The position numbers were made by a program, and so were the translations under genes. A DNA stretch of 64,000 bases from Kiritimatiellaceae bacterium. GTDB taxonomy: Bacteria > Verrucomicrobiota > Kiritimatiellia > Kiritimatiellales > Tichowtungiaceae. Shown here piece after piece: positions 1 to 8,429 of the stretch. The notes beneath the pieces were generated by a model that was given only the letters and a program-made list of their open reading frames with translations, searched no databases and was not told the DNA's origin. Position 1 is the stretch's first letter. The number at the start of each line of letters is the position of its first letter. The stretch lies in the NCBI GenBank assembly GCA_013141415.1, contig JABFQY010000001.1, positions 124,001 to 188,000 of the forward strand, in the 5' to 3' direction.

Positions 1-2
1 AA

Positions 3-1310
3 AAAGTCAAAGCAGTGATTGAGCGGGAAAATCTGATTCCTGCCGACACGCATGTTGTCGTCGGGGTTTCCGGCGGTGCGGATTCTGTCGCGTTGCTCCA
101 CATTTTGCACCGGTTCGGATATCGGCTGACCGCCGCACACCTGAACCATTCCATTCGCGGCGCGGAAGCCGATGGCGACGAAGCATTCGTCAAAGCGCTT
201 TGCAAAAAACTCGGGATCAAGTGTGTTGCCGCCAAGACCGATGTTCCGGCGCTCGCCAAAGAAAAAGGAATCTCGCTCGAAATGGCCGCCCGAGAAGCCC
301 GCCACGAATTCTTTCGCACTTTTGCACCGGCGCGCATCGCACTGGCACATCACGCCGACGACCAACTCGAAACCTTCTTCCTGCGCGCCGCACGCGGCAC
401 CGGGCCAAGCGGACTCAGCGGAATGCGCTCTTTCCAATGTTTGGAAAACGTAGACGCGACGCCCTCGTCGCGTTTCTCAGACACTGCGGACGCGACGGGT
501 GCGTCGCGTCTACGATCCCGAACACTAACGCTCATTCGTCCAATGCTTGGAATCCGGCGGACAGAAATTATCCAGTGGCTGGAAACAGAAAAAATCGAAT
601 GGTGCGAAGACGCCACCAACACCGATGAAACCATTTCGCGCAATTTTATCCGCCGTCAGCTTCTTCCAATGTTTGGAAAACTCAATGAGCGCGCCGCCGA
701 AAATATTCTCCGCACCATGGAAATTCTGCGTGACGAAGAAGATCATCCTGAAAAAGCGGCCCGGCGGCGCGAAATCCGTGACTGGCTGATTGAGCAAGGC
801 GTAACACCAACCTTTGATGCGGTCGAACAGGTTGTTTCATTTTCCGAAAAAACAAGCGGAACGCAGTTCCTCGACCTGGAAGGACTACGATTGGTTAATG
901 AGTATGGGAAGTTGAGCGTAGACGCGACGCCCTCGTCGCGTTACATGCACGAAGAACGCGACGAGGGCGTCGCGTCTACGTTGTTCATCAAGACGGAAGA
1001 AGGCGTCGGAATTCTGCGCGGATCGTGGTGCGCCTCCGTTTCGCTCGCCAAAGTCGCAGGCAGGGAAGTCGCCGTTCGTGCCGCGCGGCCCGGCGACCGG
1101 ATGGAACCGTACGGCATGGAAGGTTCCAAAAAACTTCAGGATATTTTCACCGACCTGAAAATTCCGAAGGCTCAGCGCGAACAATGGCCCATCGTCGAAT
1201 GCGGCGGAGAAATTGTCTGGCTCCCCGGCTACCGCATTGCCCGTGGCTGGGAACTGTCATCGGATTCCGAACCAGCCCTGCATTTGTTTGTGAATGAAGA
1301 TTGGGCTTAA
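3..1310 (+). CDS. tilS: tRNA(Ile)-lysidine synthetase TilS (5' end outside window)
   Basis: Adds lysine to C34 of tRNA-Ile(CAU) so that it reads AUA; cytoplasmic and normally essential. Counting from the GTG at 15, the N-terminal PP-loop SGGADS lies at residues 19-24, and the C-terminal TilS domain with GDRMEPYGMEGSK and LPGYRIARGWE closes the protein. The reading frame is open to the window edge and the typical TilS N-terminus starts further upstream, so the true start is probably outside. The protein is interrupted in frame by two palindromic DNA elements, encoding about residues 146-167 (VDATPSSRF...) and 302-322 (VDATPSSRY...), which ordinary TilS lacks. It is followed by a small gene on the other strand and then ftsH; tilS-ftsH is a common bacterial order. 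Confidence 0.95.
   Translation, partial: KVKAVIERENLIPADTHVVVGVSGGADSVALLHILHRFGYRLTAAHLNHSIRGAEADGDEAFVKALCKKLGIKCVAAKTDVPALAKEKGISLEMAAREARHEFFRTFAPARIALAHHADDQLETFFLRAARGTGPSGLSGMRSFQCLENVDATPSSRFSDTADATGASRLRSRTLTLIRPMLGIRRTEIIQWLETEKIEWCEDATNTDETISRNFIRRQLLPMFGKLNERAAENILRTMEILRDEEDHPEKAARRREIRDWLIEQGVTPTFDAVEQVVSFSEKTSGTQFLDLEGLRLVNEYGKLSVDATPSSRYMHEERDEGVASTLFIKTEEGVGILRGSWCASVSLAKVAGREVAVRAARPGDRMEPYGMEGSKKLQDIFTDLKIPKAQREQWPIVECGGEIVWLPGYRIARGWELSSDSEPALHLFVNEDWA
432..446. repeat. Short dyad TTCCAA-TGT-TTGGAA inside tilS
   Basis: Exact copy of a 6+3+6 dyad that recurs through the window. It reads FQCLE in the tilS frame and ends three bases before the longer 449-514 palindrome. Confidence 0.85.
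449..514. repeat. 66-bp palindromic element, copy 1, in frame in tilS
   Basis: Two 25-base arms in inverted orientation flank a 16-base spacer. The left arm (449-473) is identical to that of the other two copies; the right arm (490-514) differs from a perfect complement at two bases. The length is a multiple of three, so 22 residues are added to TilS without breaking the frame. No flanking transposase. Confidence 0.93.
664..678. repeat. Short dyad TTCCAA-TGT-TTGGAA inside tilS, second copy
   Basis: Exact copy of the dyad, here read in another frame as LPMFGK within the RRQLLP region of TilS. Confidence 0.8.
917..980. repeat. 64-bp palindromic element, copy 2, in frame in tilS
   Basis: Perfect 25-base inverted arms (917-941 and 956-980) around a 14-base spacer. 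The arm sequence matches copy 1 and the intergenic copy at 61471-61536. It encodes VDATPSSRY...EGVAST within the segment linking the catalytic and C-terminal domains of TilS. Confidence 0.94.
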
Positions 1311-1344
1311 TGGTTACAAGAGCACATCGGCGTTAGCCGTAAAC

Positions 1345-1677
1345 TCAACCCGTGGTGGGCTGGTTACGTTTCAACTGCTTTATTATGAGCCAAACTATCA
1401 GGCACGACCAAATCACCGCACTTGCAATCGAGGACAGGGAATACCAGTAGTCATGCAATCTAACAATATTCCCATCTAAATACCCTACCGCGGGCATCAA
1501 GGGATTTAAGATGAAAAATATGACATGAAATGGTGCCGTAACCCAAATTGACGGGGGAGCCCCGCTGTAACCCCAAGCTACAAAAAGATCAATTAACCGA
1601 TATTGAATGAAACAGTGAGCCGTGGAGATAATCGGAACTCCGATAACCCATCCGAAGATTTTTTTGTTTTGATTCAT
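1345..1677 (-). CDS. Small hypothetical membrane protein
   Basis: I do not recognise this 110-residue protein. It has about three hydrophobic stretches (near residues 7-22, 42-65 and 80-100) and a basic C-terminus (KQLKRNQPTTG), suggesting a small inner-membrane protein. The ATG start has a purine-rich GGTAAGAGA just upstream. It lies opposite to tilS and ftsH, splitting a normally conserved neighbourhood, and its base composition is more AT-rich than its neighbours, so it may have been acquired. No partner gene is evident. Confidence 0.5.
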   Translation of the reverse strand: MNQNKKIFGWVIGVPIISTAHCFIQYRLIDLFVAWGYSGAPPSIWVTAPFHVIFFILNPLMPAVGYLDGNIVRLHDYWYSLSSIASAVIWSCLIVWLIIKQLKRNQPTTG

Positions 1678-1819
1678 TCTCTTACCGTATCCGACAGGGT
1701 GTGTTATTGGGCAAACTCAAGGTTGCTGTTTTAGAAATGGCTCTTTCTTCTGAGTCGGCAGACTAGCCGCCGTCTGAAAGGCACACAATCTAAAATAACG
1801 ACTTCATAAGGCGATGGGA
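1678..1819. other. Intergenic region before ftsH
   Basis: Part of a 340-base stretch without a gene (1678-2017). I see no convincing gene or RNA here. The ftsH promoter may lie here or in 1895-2000, but I find no clear -35/-10 pair. Confidence 0.4.
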
Positions 1820-1894
1820 TTGTAGCCGCGATCCGCGATCGCGGTCCGAGGGCACCCTTCGACGTTGCTCAGGCCGGGCGGCCCTCGGCTACAA
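1820..1894. repeat. 75-bp imperfect palindromic repeat upstream of ftsH
   Basis: Ends are inverted: TTGTAGCCG at 1820-1828 and CGGCTACAA at 1886-1894. Inside are further complementary blocks (GGTCCGAGGGC against GCGGCCCTCGG) and a CGCGATC/GATCGCG hairpin. It looks like a REP or miniature-element copy 120 bases before the ftsH start. It shares the GAGGGCACCC core with the repeat at 27272-27328. Confidence 0.65.
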
Positions 1895-2017
1895 GAAGGA
1901 ATCGGATTTCCCATGCCTTTTTGGTGTCTTTTCGCGGGTTCGGCGGCTATTCTCCCGCCCTTCAAGTTGATTTGGGCGGGGTCCGGTGTTAGGGTCTTCG
2001 CCGATAAGGATTTAATT

Positions 2018-4012
2018 ATGGAAGAAAACTCGAATATTCCCGAAACCCCTGAGAAAAAAGAGCCGCGCAAGAAGCCGCCGGTGGTGAAACCGCCGATGCC
2101 GATGAAGGGCTTTGCGATGTGGTTTCTGATGATGGCGCTGGTGCTGATGGGGCTGCAATTTTTTCAGAAGCCGGAACAGCAGGAGAAGCTGGACTATAAC
2201 CCCGGCTTTGTCCAGATGGCGAAGGAAGGCCGCATTATCAGTTGCGATATCGTGCGCGAAACCTCCGGCAATGATTACATCACCGGCGACCTGAAGGATC
2301 TGGATAGCAAAACCGGCAAGGCAAAAAAATTCCGCGTCGATGTGGTGGTCACCGAAGACCTGCTAAAGATGCTTCAGGAACAAAACGTCACCTTCAAAGT
2401 GCGCGCGGCTTCGCCGTTCTGGCAGGTGTTCTGGAACGTGGCGCCGTTTGCTGTCGGCTTTCTTCTCATCTATTTCTTCTTCTTCCGGCAGATGAAGATG
2501 GCAGGTGGACGGGCAATGAGCTTTGGCAAGAGCCGCGCCAAACTGCTTCAGCGCGACGATAAAAACCGCACGACGTTCGCCGATGTCGCCGGTGTGGACG
2601 AAGCAAAAGAAGAACTTCAGGAAGTGGTCGAGTTTTTGAAAAATCCGAAACAGTTCCAGCGGCTCGGCGGTAAAATGCCGAAAGGCGTTCTGCTGGCGGG
2701 CGCGCCCGGTACCGGTAAAACGTTGATTGCCAAAGCAGTCGCAGGCGAGGCCGAAGTGCCGTTCTTCTCGATCAGCGGTTCGGACTTCGTCGAGATGTTC
2801 GTTGGTGTCGGCGCCAGCCGTGTGCGAGATATGTTTGAGCAGGGCCGCAAGAGCGCGCCGTGTATTATTTTCGTGGATGAAATTGATGCCGTGGGTCGCA
2901 GCCGGTTTTCCGGTATGGGCGGCGGGCACGATGAACGCGAGCAGACGCTGAATGCGCTGCTGGTTGAAATGGACGGCTTCGATACTACCGAAGGCGTGAT
3001 CATCATTGCAGCCACCAACCGTCCCGATGTGCTCGACCCCGCGCTGATGCGTCCGGGCCGCTTCGACCGTCAGGTTTTTATCGATCTGCCGAACCTTAAA
3101 GGGCGCGAAGAGATTCTCAATATTCACGTCAAACGGGTGACTCTGGCCAAAGATGTTGATCTCACCAAAGTGGCGCGCGGTACGCCCGGCTTTTCCGGCG
3201 CGGATTTAATGAATCTCGTCAACGAAGCGGCGCTGCTCGCGGCGCGGCGCGGCGCGGAAGCGGTCGAGCTTCCCGACTTCGAAGAAGCGCGCGATAAAGT
3301 TTCTTGGGGTCGCGAACGCCGCAGCCACATGCTCGACACCGAAGAGAAAAAGCTGACGGCCTATCACGAAGCAGGGCATGCCATCGTGCTGGCGAAAACC
3401 GAACAGACCGAACCGTTGCATAAGGTGACGGTCATTCCGCGCGGACGCGCACTGGGCGCCACCATGCAGCTGCCGGAAAAAGACCGCTACACACAGGGAC
3501 GCAAACGGCTGATGGGTATGCTGATCGGCCTGATGGGCGGACGCGCTGCCGAAGAAATGATTTTCGGCGATGTTACCACCGGCGCTCAGAACGATATTGA
3601 ACGCGCCACCCGGATCGCCCGCGCGATGGTTTGCGAATTCGGTATGAGCGAAACGCTCGGCCCGCGCAACTATGGTTCCGGGCAGGAGCAGATGTTCCTT
3701 GGCCGTGAAATCAGCCGGAACGAAATTCACAGCGAGAAAATCACGCAACTGATCGACGTTGAAATCGATAACATCCTGAGAGAAGCGCACGAAACCGCCG
3801 CGAACATTCTGAAGGATCACCGCGACCGGCTTGAATTGATTGCCGAACTGCTCATCAAATATGAAACGCTCGACGGCGATCAGGTCATGGAAATCCTGAG
3901 CACCGGTGAAGTGCCCGAGGAGCTTCTGAAAAACGGCAACGGACACACCGCGCCCGTCGCAGCGCAAGAGGCGAAGACGGAAGAAGTTCAGCCCGCAGAA
4001 GGCGCAGAATAA
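2018..4012 (+). CDS. ftsH: ATP-dependent zinc metalloprotease FtsH
   Basis: Membrane-anchored AAA protease that degrades misfolded and regulatory membrane proteins. The chosen ATG follows AAGGA at 2005-2010 and gives 664 residues, usual for the family. There is a first transmembrane helix at about 31-49, a periplasmic region, a second helix ([13 protein letters not shown]), the Walker A GAPGTGKT at 228-235, a Walker [10 protein letters not shown], an SRH region (RPGRFDRQ) and the zinc-binding HEAGH at 450-454. A longer in-frame start at 1865 would pass through the repeat at 1820-1894 and is less likely. The last codons ([10 protein letters not shown]) overlap a dispersed repeat also found at 62885, suggesting the C-terminal tail was rewritten by repeat DNA. 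Confidence 0.97.
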   Translation: MEENSNIPETPEKKEPRKKPPVVKPPMPMKGFAMWFLMMALVLMGLQFFQKPEQQEKLDYNPGFVQMAKEGRIISCDIVRETSGNDYITGDLKDLDSKTGKAKKFRVDVVVTEDLLKMLQEQNVTFKVRAASPFWQVFWNVAPFAVGFLLIYFFFFRQMKMAGGRAMSFGKSRAKLLQRDDKNRTTFADVAGVDEAKEELQEVVEFLKNPKQFQRLGGKMPKGVLLAGAPGTGKTLIAKAVAGEAEVPFFSISGSDFVEMFVGVGASRVRDMFEQGRKSAPCIIFVDEIDAVGRSRFSGMGGGHDEREQTLNALLVEMDGFDTTEGVIIIAATNRPDVLDPALMRPGRFDRQVFIDLPNLKGREEILNIHVKRVTLAKDVDLTKVARGTPGFSGADLMNLVNEAALLAARRGAEAVELPDFEEARDKVSWGRERRSHMLDTEEKKLTAYHEAGHAIVLAKTEQTEPLHKVTVIPRGRALGATMQLPEKDRYTQGRKRLMGMLIGLMGGRAAEEMIFGDVTTGAQNDIERATRIARAMVCEFGMSETLGPRNYGSGQEQMFLGREISRNEIHSEKITQLIDVEIDNILREAHETAANILKDHRDRLELIAELLIKYETLDGDQVMEILSTGEVPEELLKNGNGHTAPVAAQEAKTEEVQPAEGAE

Positions 4013-4037
4013 CGCAGAAGCTTTCCAATCATTGGAA
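3986..4037. repeat. Dispersed repeat at ftsH 3' end, copy A
   Basis: The first 37 bases match 62885-62921 at 32 of 37 positions (starting GTTCAGCCCGCAGAA) and end in the dyad TTCCAATCATTGGAA at 4023-4037, which is degenerate in the other copy. It spans the last codons and stop of ftsH. Confidence 0.65.
4023..4037. repeat. Short dyad TTCCAA-TCA-TTGGAA after ftsH
   Basis: Exact intergenic copy of the recurring 6+3+6 dyad, between the ftsH stop and its terminator. Confidence 0.85.
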
Positions 4038-4039
4038 AT

Positions 4040-4070
4040 AAAAAGGCCGCCCGGAAGGACGGCCTTTTTG
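4040..4070. terminator. Bidirectional intrinsic terminator between ftsH and helicase
   Basis: AAAAAGGCCG and CGGCCTTTTT pair around a 10-base loop. The A-run and T-run on either side suit both convergent genes. Confidence 0.9.
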
Positions 4071-4094
4071 TTTAGCGGCGCGGGCCGGAACGGT

Positions 4095-5621
4095 TTACCG
4101 TGAGCGATTCGAACGGCGGGGTGGCGGGCGGCCTCCACTGCGACCACCGTCGCGAGCAGGTGGACGGCTTTCACGGTGAGGCGCTTTGCGTACCGGTGCA
4201 GGCAGGATAAGCATTTCCGGTTCGGGTTGAATGCAAGGCAGGCGTTTGCCGAGAAGTTCTTCAATGGCGGGCAGCTCGAACGATTCTTTTTCGCAGGCGA
4301 AGGTGACCGAAATTCCTTTTTTACCGGCGCGGCCGGTGCGGCCGATGCGGTGAACGTAGTCGTCGGGCTGCGCCGGGATGTTGAAGTTGATGACGTGGGT
4401 GATGTCGTCAACGTGGATGCCGCGCCCGGCGACGTCGGTGGCGACGACCAGTTTGCAACGTCCGTCTTTGAAGTCGGCGAGAATGCGCTGGCGCTTGTTC
4501 TGAGCGACGGCACCGGAGAGGATTTCACAGTCGATGCCGTAGCGGTAAAGGGCGTCGGCAAGGCGTTCGGTCTGGTCGCGGCGGTTGGTGAAGATGAGCG
4601 CGGTGCCTTCGACCACTTCTTTTTTAAGGATGTTGTAGAGCAGGGCGAATTTCTGGTCATCGGTGACGATGTAGACCTGCTGATCAATCAGCTTGGTAGC
4701 ATTTTGGTCGGGTTCGATTTCAATTTTGCCGGGATCGACCATCCAGGCAGAGGCCAGACGCATCACTTCGTCGTCGAGAGTGGCGCTAAAGAGCAGGGTC
4801 TGCCGGTTTTCTTTGGGCGGGGTTTTGTAGACGATTTTGCGGACATCCGGAATGAAGCCCATGTCGAGCATGCGGTCGGCTTCGTCGATGACGAGAACTT
4901 CGACTTCGCGCAGGTTGATGACACCCTGATTAACGAAGTCGATGAGGCGTCCGGGAGTTGCGACGATGATGTCCACGGGCTGTTCGAGCATGCGGCGCTG
5001 TTTGTCGTAGTCGATGCCGCCATAGATGGCAACGGTGTGGAAGGGGGTGTATTTGCTGAGTTTTTCAGCGTCGTCGCGGATCTGCATGGCGAGTTCGCGC
5101 GTCGGGGCGAGGATGAGTGCGCGGGGCGTTCCGGGCTTGGGAGCTTCCTGTCTATTTTTGATAAAGCGGGTGAGGATGCCGAGCAGGAAGGCGGCTGTTT
5201 TTCCGGTTCCGGTCTGCGCTTTACCGGCCATATCTTTGCCGGCCAGCGTGAGCGGCAGGATTCCGGCCTGAATCGGCGTGCAATACTGAAAGTTCAGATC
5301 GGCAATGGCGTGGAAAATATCGACCGGCAGGTTCATGTCCTGAAAGCGGGTTTTGCCTTCTTTCGGTTCGACCTGAAAGGTGGCTGGATCCCAAGGTTCC
5401 GTGGGCTTGCGGGCTGGTGCGGGCTGGTGCGGCGATTCTTGGTGATTTGCGCGTCCGCCGCGATGGGTGGTGTGTTTGCGGGGTGCTTCCGCTTTAGGCT
5501 GCTGTCTGGTCGGAGTTTTTTTTGCCTCAACAACAGGCTTGGGGGCAGCTTTGGACTGCGAGGGGCGGTAGGTTTCCTGCTTTTTGAACAGTTTTCCGAT
5601 TTTTTCGATGAAAGAAGGCAT
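4095..5621 (-). CDS. DEAD-box ATP-dependent RNA helicase (RhlB/RhlE type)
   Basis: Unwinds short RNA duplexes in ribosome assembly or mRNA turnover. Counting from the ATG at 5621 (508 residues), a basic, Pro/Lys-rich N-terminal region of about 85 residues precedes the helicase core: Q-motif region YCTPIQAG, motif I AQTGTGKT, Ia PTRELA, II DEADRMLD, III SAT and VI HRIGRTGRAG. A Gly/Arg-rich tail (RDGGRSGGRPPP) probably binds RNA. An in-frame extension to 5720 exists, but MPSFIEKIG looks like the natural beginning; no strong ribosome site is visible for either. It is convergent with ftsH. A second DEAD-box gene lies at 27476. Confidence 0.93.
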   Translation of the reverse strand: MPSFIEKIGKLFKKQETYRPSQSKAAPKPVVEAKKTPTRQQPKAEAPRKHTTHRGGRANHQESPHQPAPARKPTEPWDPATFQVEPKEGKTRFQDMNLPVDIFHAIADLNFQYCTPIQAGILPLTLAGKDMAGKAQTGTGKTAAFLLGILTRFIKNRQEAPKPGTPRALILAPTRELAMQIRDDAEKLSKYTPFHTVAIYGGIDYDKQRRMLEQPVDIIVATPGRLIDFVNQGVINLREVEVLVIDEADRMLDMGFIPDVRKIVYKTPPKENRQTLLFSATLDDEVMRLASAWMVDPGKIEIEPDQNATKLIDQQVYIVTDDQKFALLYNILKKEVVEGTALIFTNRRDQTERLADALYRYGIDCEILSGAVAQNKRQRILADFKDGRCKLVVATDVAGRGIHVDDITHVINFNIPAQPDDYVHRIGRTGRAGKKGISVTFACEKESFELPAIEELLGKRLPCIQPEPEMLILPAPVRKAPHRESRPPARDGGRSGGRPPPRRSNRSR

Positions 5622-5764
5622 AATAACTTTTGGTTTCCGATCTATGATTTGTCGCCTCAGATGGGCGTACTCTTTGAAGAGGGTCTGGATTAAAGAGGTT
5701 TCGTAGCGGTATTGCCACAAATAAATTAGAATTAAACCGAACTCAAAGGTTCGGGTTCAGCAGG

Positions 5765-7642
5765 TTATCCGTTTGCAAGCGCCCGGCACTCTTCTTCGGC
5801 TCTTTTCATAACGAGCAGATTATCAGCCAATCGCGATGGTTTGTTGCATAACAGCCAGTTGGCTTCAAACGCGGCAGAGACTTCATCGAGTTCATTGGCC
5901 AGAGAGATCCATTCGGATGGCGCAACCGGTTGTTTGGCGCGGTGGCGTTGTGCCAGAATAACTTTTTTGGCGGCGACGAGATCCATGCGGGCGGCCAGTC
6001 GCAACTCTTCGATACAGAGCTGTTGCCCGCCGGAGAGTCCGCCGGCGACAGGCAGCGCGAGGGTCTCGCTCAGTTCGCGTATGACATGGGCGCATCCCTT
6101 CGGGTCGGGCGGATCAATAAACCCGGCAAAAGGAGACCATTGCCAGCGCACGGGAGATGCGGGGTCAATGCTCCGGAATGCATCGCGCTGCGGATCAATC
6201 GGCGCAATGTAGCAATGATAGAGTTTGGCGGATGACTGCTCATTTGCGTTTCCAATCTGCCGGATCAGGCGATCCGCAAGATCGGCGGCTTGGCCGAAAA
6301 GGCTGTTTGCAAATGCGGCTGTAAAGTTTTCTTCATCAATTCCTTCTCCATGCCAGGAATGGGCCGCGCCGTAAGCGAGTCCGTGCAGAATGGCGGCGTG
6401 CGGAGTTCGCGCTCCGTTATCGCCCCAGTGCGTGTTCAAAATACCAAGGGCGTGGTGTTTGCGTGCCAGTCCGGAAAAAGCGCGGATGTTATGCATGGCG
6501 TTTGCCCGGTTTGTTCCGTGGGTATTCCAGGAGCTGATGCCGGGAGCCGCTACCCAGGAGAAGCCATACTGATCAAAAAGGGCGCAATGTTCCATGCGTC
6601 CTGGTTGGGCAGGGTCGCCGGAGTACTCCCAGTTAATCATCACAATGTCTTTGGGAATCCGACTCAGGATTTCGGGGTGCTGGAGCACAATATCGGCCCA
6701 TATCTGCATTTGCTTGCCGTGTGTTCGGGCCGCGCGATAAAGCTTCAGTAGAAAATCGAGGAAAACCTGCCCTTTGCCGCGTTCATCCGCATCGGCTTTG
6801 CTTGCGCCCTGGCCCAGTTCCCAGGGTTCGTCGCAACAGGCATTGAAGCCGGAGGCGTTGAAAAGCGGAAGAAATTCATCGTACAGTTCGTTCACCAGCC
6901 TGATGGAATCCGGGCTTCCGGGGTTTAGGGTGGTGCCGCCCGGATAGCCAAGGTGTCCGGGCAGTTCCGCCAGATGCTGATATTTAGGAATTGCCAGAAT
7001 TTTTTCAACGTGTCCGAAACTGGCCAGCGAAGGTGTGAATCGAATGTGATGTTTTTCACAGTGAGCCTGTAGATCGAGAATTTCTTCCGGCGTCAGCGGA
7101 GAGTACCCCTGTCCGATAGCTGGATGTTTCGAGAAGGTGAACACATTCTCAATATAGAGCTGGAATTCGTTGATTTTCCAGTGAGCCAGATTCTCGATGA
7201 CCTCTTTGAGAGACTCGATTGTCGGAACTTTTCCACGGGAAATGTCGAAATAGACGCCGCGTACAGCAAACTCCGGCCAATCCTCAATCCGGATGCAGGG
7301 AAGGATTTTTCCGTGTATGCGCGTGTATTCCCGCAGAGTTTGCACGCCGTAATAGGCGCCGGCTTCTGTCTGGGCTGAAATTTGAATGCCGGACGGAGTG
7401 ATATCCAGAATGTAACCCTCTTTATGGGCAACGTCGTCGGAATAGTTCATGGCCACGGTGGCTGGGATATCTCTTCCGGTTTGAATTTCTGCGTGTGTGT
7501 ACGGAGAGGCTTCATCTCGCAGAGTATCCAGCGCAACGGGGTCGCCGGAACGTTCTCCCGCAAAGACGGCCTTGGCCGGCCAGATGAATGAGCCGTCCAT
7601 CCACTTCTGTTTTTGTACGGGAATTACAAATTGAGGTCTCAT
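5765..7642 (-). CDS. GH20-type beta-N-acetylhexosaminidase
   Basis: Predicted to release terminal GlcNAc or GalNAc from glycans. The 625 residues contain an N-terminal alpha/beta domain (to about 130) with GAYYGVQTLRE, then a TIM barrel beginning RGVYFDISRGKVP. The GH20 catalytic Asp-Glu pair appears as CCDEPWE, D271-E272, where the usual motif is GGDE. No signal peptide is seen, so it acts in the cytoplasm on imported oligosaccharides. The start ATG is preceded by GGAG. It opens the sugar island continued by the GH94 and sulfatase genes and is divergent from thrH. The exact substrate cannot be told. Confidence 0.85.
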   Translation of the reverse strand: MRPQFVIPVQKQKWMDGSFIWPAKAVFAGERSGDPVALDTLRDEASPYTHAEIQTGRDIPATVAMNYSDDVAHKEGYILDITPSGIQISAQTEAGAYYGVQTLREYTRIHGKILPCIRIEDWPEFAVRGVYFDISRGKVPTIESLKEVIENLAHWKINEFQLYIENVFTFSKHPAIGQGYSPLTPEEILDLQAHCEKHHIRFTPSLASFGHVEKILAIPKYQHLAELPGHLGYPGGTTLNPGSPDSIRLVNELYDEFLPLFNASGFNACCDEPWELGQGASKADADERGKGQVFLDFLLKLYRAARTHGKQMQIWADIVLQHPEILSRIPKDIVMINWEYSGDPAQPGRMEHCALFDQYGFSWVAAPGISSWNTHGTNRANAMHNIRAFSGLARKHHALGILNTHWGDNGARTPHAAILHGLAYGAAHSWHGEGIDEENFTAAFANSLFGQAADLADRLIRQIGNANEQSSAKLYHCYIAPIDPQRDAFRSIDPASPVRWQWSPFAGFIDPPDPKGCAHVIRELSETLALPVAGGLSGGQQLCIEELRLAARMDLVAAKKVILAQRHRAKQPVAPSEWISLANELDEVSAAFEANWLLCNKPSRLADNLLVMKRAEEECRALANG

Positions 7643-7809
7643 GAAGGGGCTCCATTTATCAAAAAGGCAGCCTGATGAACCGAGGTGTGCCGGGAAGAGC
7701 GTAGCGGGATTCGGTGCTGATTCAACCGGAAAAAATGGTTTCCTTATTATTTTGCCATAACCAGATGGAAATTTAAAATGGGGCGCTTTCGAGGGTGGAA
7801 AGGATATTC

Positions 7810-8418
7810 ATGCAAATTGCCTGTTTAGATTTGGAGGGGGTGCTGGTTCCGGAAATCTGGATCAATGTGGCGGAGCGTACTGGCATCAAAGAGCTTCGCG
7901 CCACAACCCGCGATATTCCGGATTATGATGTACTGATGAAACAGCGCCTGAAAATCCTTGATCAGCATGGGCTGAAGCTCGCCGACATCCAGCAGGTGAT
8001 TTCCGGCATGGGTCCGCTGCCCGGCGCGCATGAATTCCTCAACCGGCTGCGCGAAAAGTTTCAGGTGATCATCCTGTCCGATACCTTCTACGATTTTGCC
8101 GCGCCGCTGATGAAGCAACTCGGCCATCCGACACTGCTGTGCCATCGCCTCAAAATTGACGGCGAGGGGCGCGTGGCCGATTACCACCTGCGAATGCCCG
8201 ACCAGAAACGTGAAGCGGTTAAAGCACTGCATCAGCTAAAATTCAAAGTGATCGCCGCTGGCGACTCCTACAACGACACATCGATGCTGGCCGAGGCTGA
8301 CGCGGGCATCCTTTTTTGTCCGCCGCAAAACGTAATTGAACAATTTCCGCAGTTTCCTGTCACAACATCCTACAACGATCTGTACGATGCATTCCTCGCC
8401 GCCGCCGCAAAAATTTAA
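7810..8418 (+). CDS. thrH: Phosphoserine phosphatase/homoserine phosphotransferase ThrH
   Basis: HAD-family enzyme that dephosphorylates phosphoserine and can move the phosphate to homoserine. The 202 residues match the ThrH pattern: HAD motif I CLDLEGVLVPEIW (a nucleophile Asp followed by Glu), ATTRDIPDYDVLMKQRL, motif II ILSDTFYDF and motif III/IV AAGDSYNDTSML. The ATG at 7810 is preceded by AAAGGA at 7799-7803; a GTG at 7795 is in frame but lacks that spacing. It probably shares a transcript with the next gene, 11 bases downstream. Confidence 0.93.
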   Translation: MQIACLDLEGVLVPEIWINVAERTGIKELRATTRDIPDYDVLMKQRLKILDQHGLKLADIQQVISGMGPLPGAHEFLNRLREKFQVIILSDTFYDFAAPLMKQLGHPTLLCHRLKIDGEGRVADYHLRMPDQKREAVKALHQLKFKVIAAGDSYNDTSMLAEADAGILFCPPQNVIEQFPQFPVTTSYNDLYDAFLAAAAKI

Positions 8419-8429
8419 AGGAGAAACCC

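Noticed and set aside
539-553. Dyad-like TCCAATGCTTGGAA in tilS counted as an insertion
   Set aside because: It encodes RPMLGIRR, a conserved TilS position, so this site can arise from ordinary coding sequence.
1345-1677. Integron cassette carrying the small membrane gene
   Set aside because: The GCGTTAG near 1332 lacks the paired attC core sites, and no integrase is present.
1865-2017. Longer FtsH start
   Set aside because: It would read through a palindromic repeat; the ATG at 2018 has a good ribosome site.
3206-4687. Long open frame antisense to ftsH and the helicase
   Set aside because: It spans two real genes and their terminator and shows no protein family; a by-product of GC-rich codon use.
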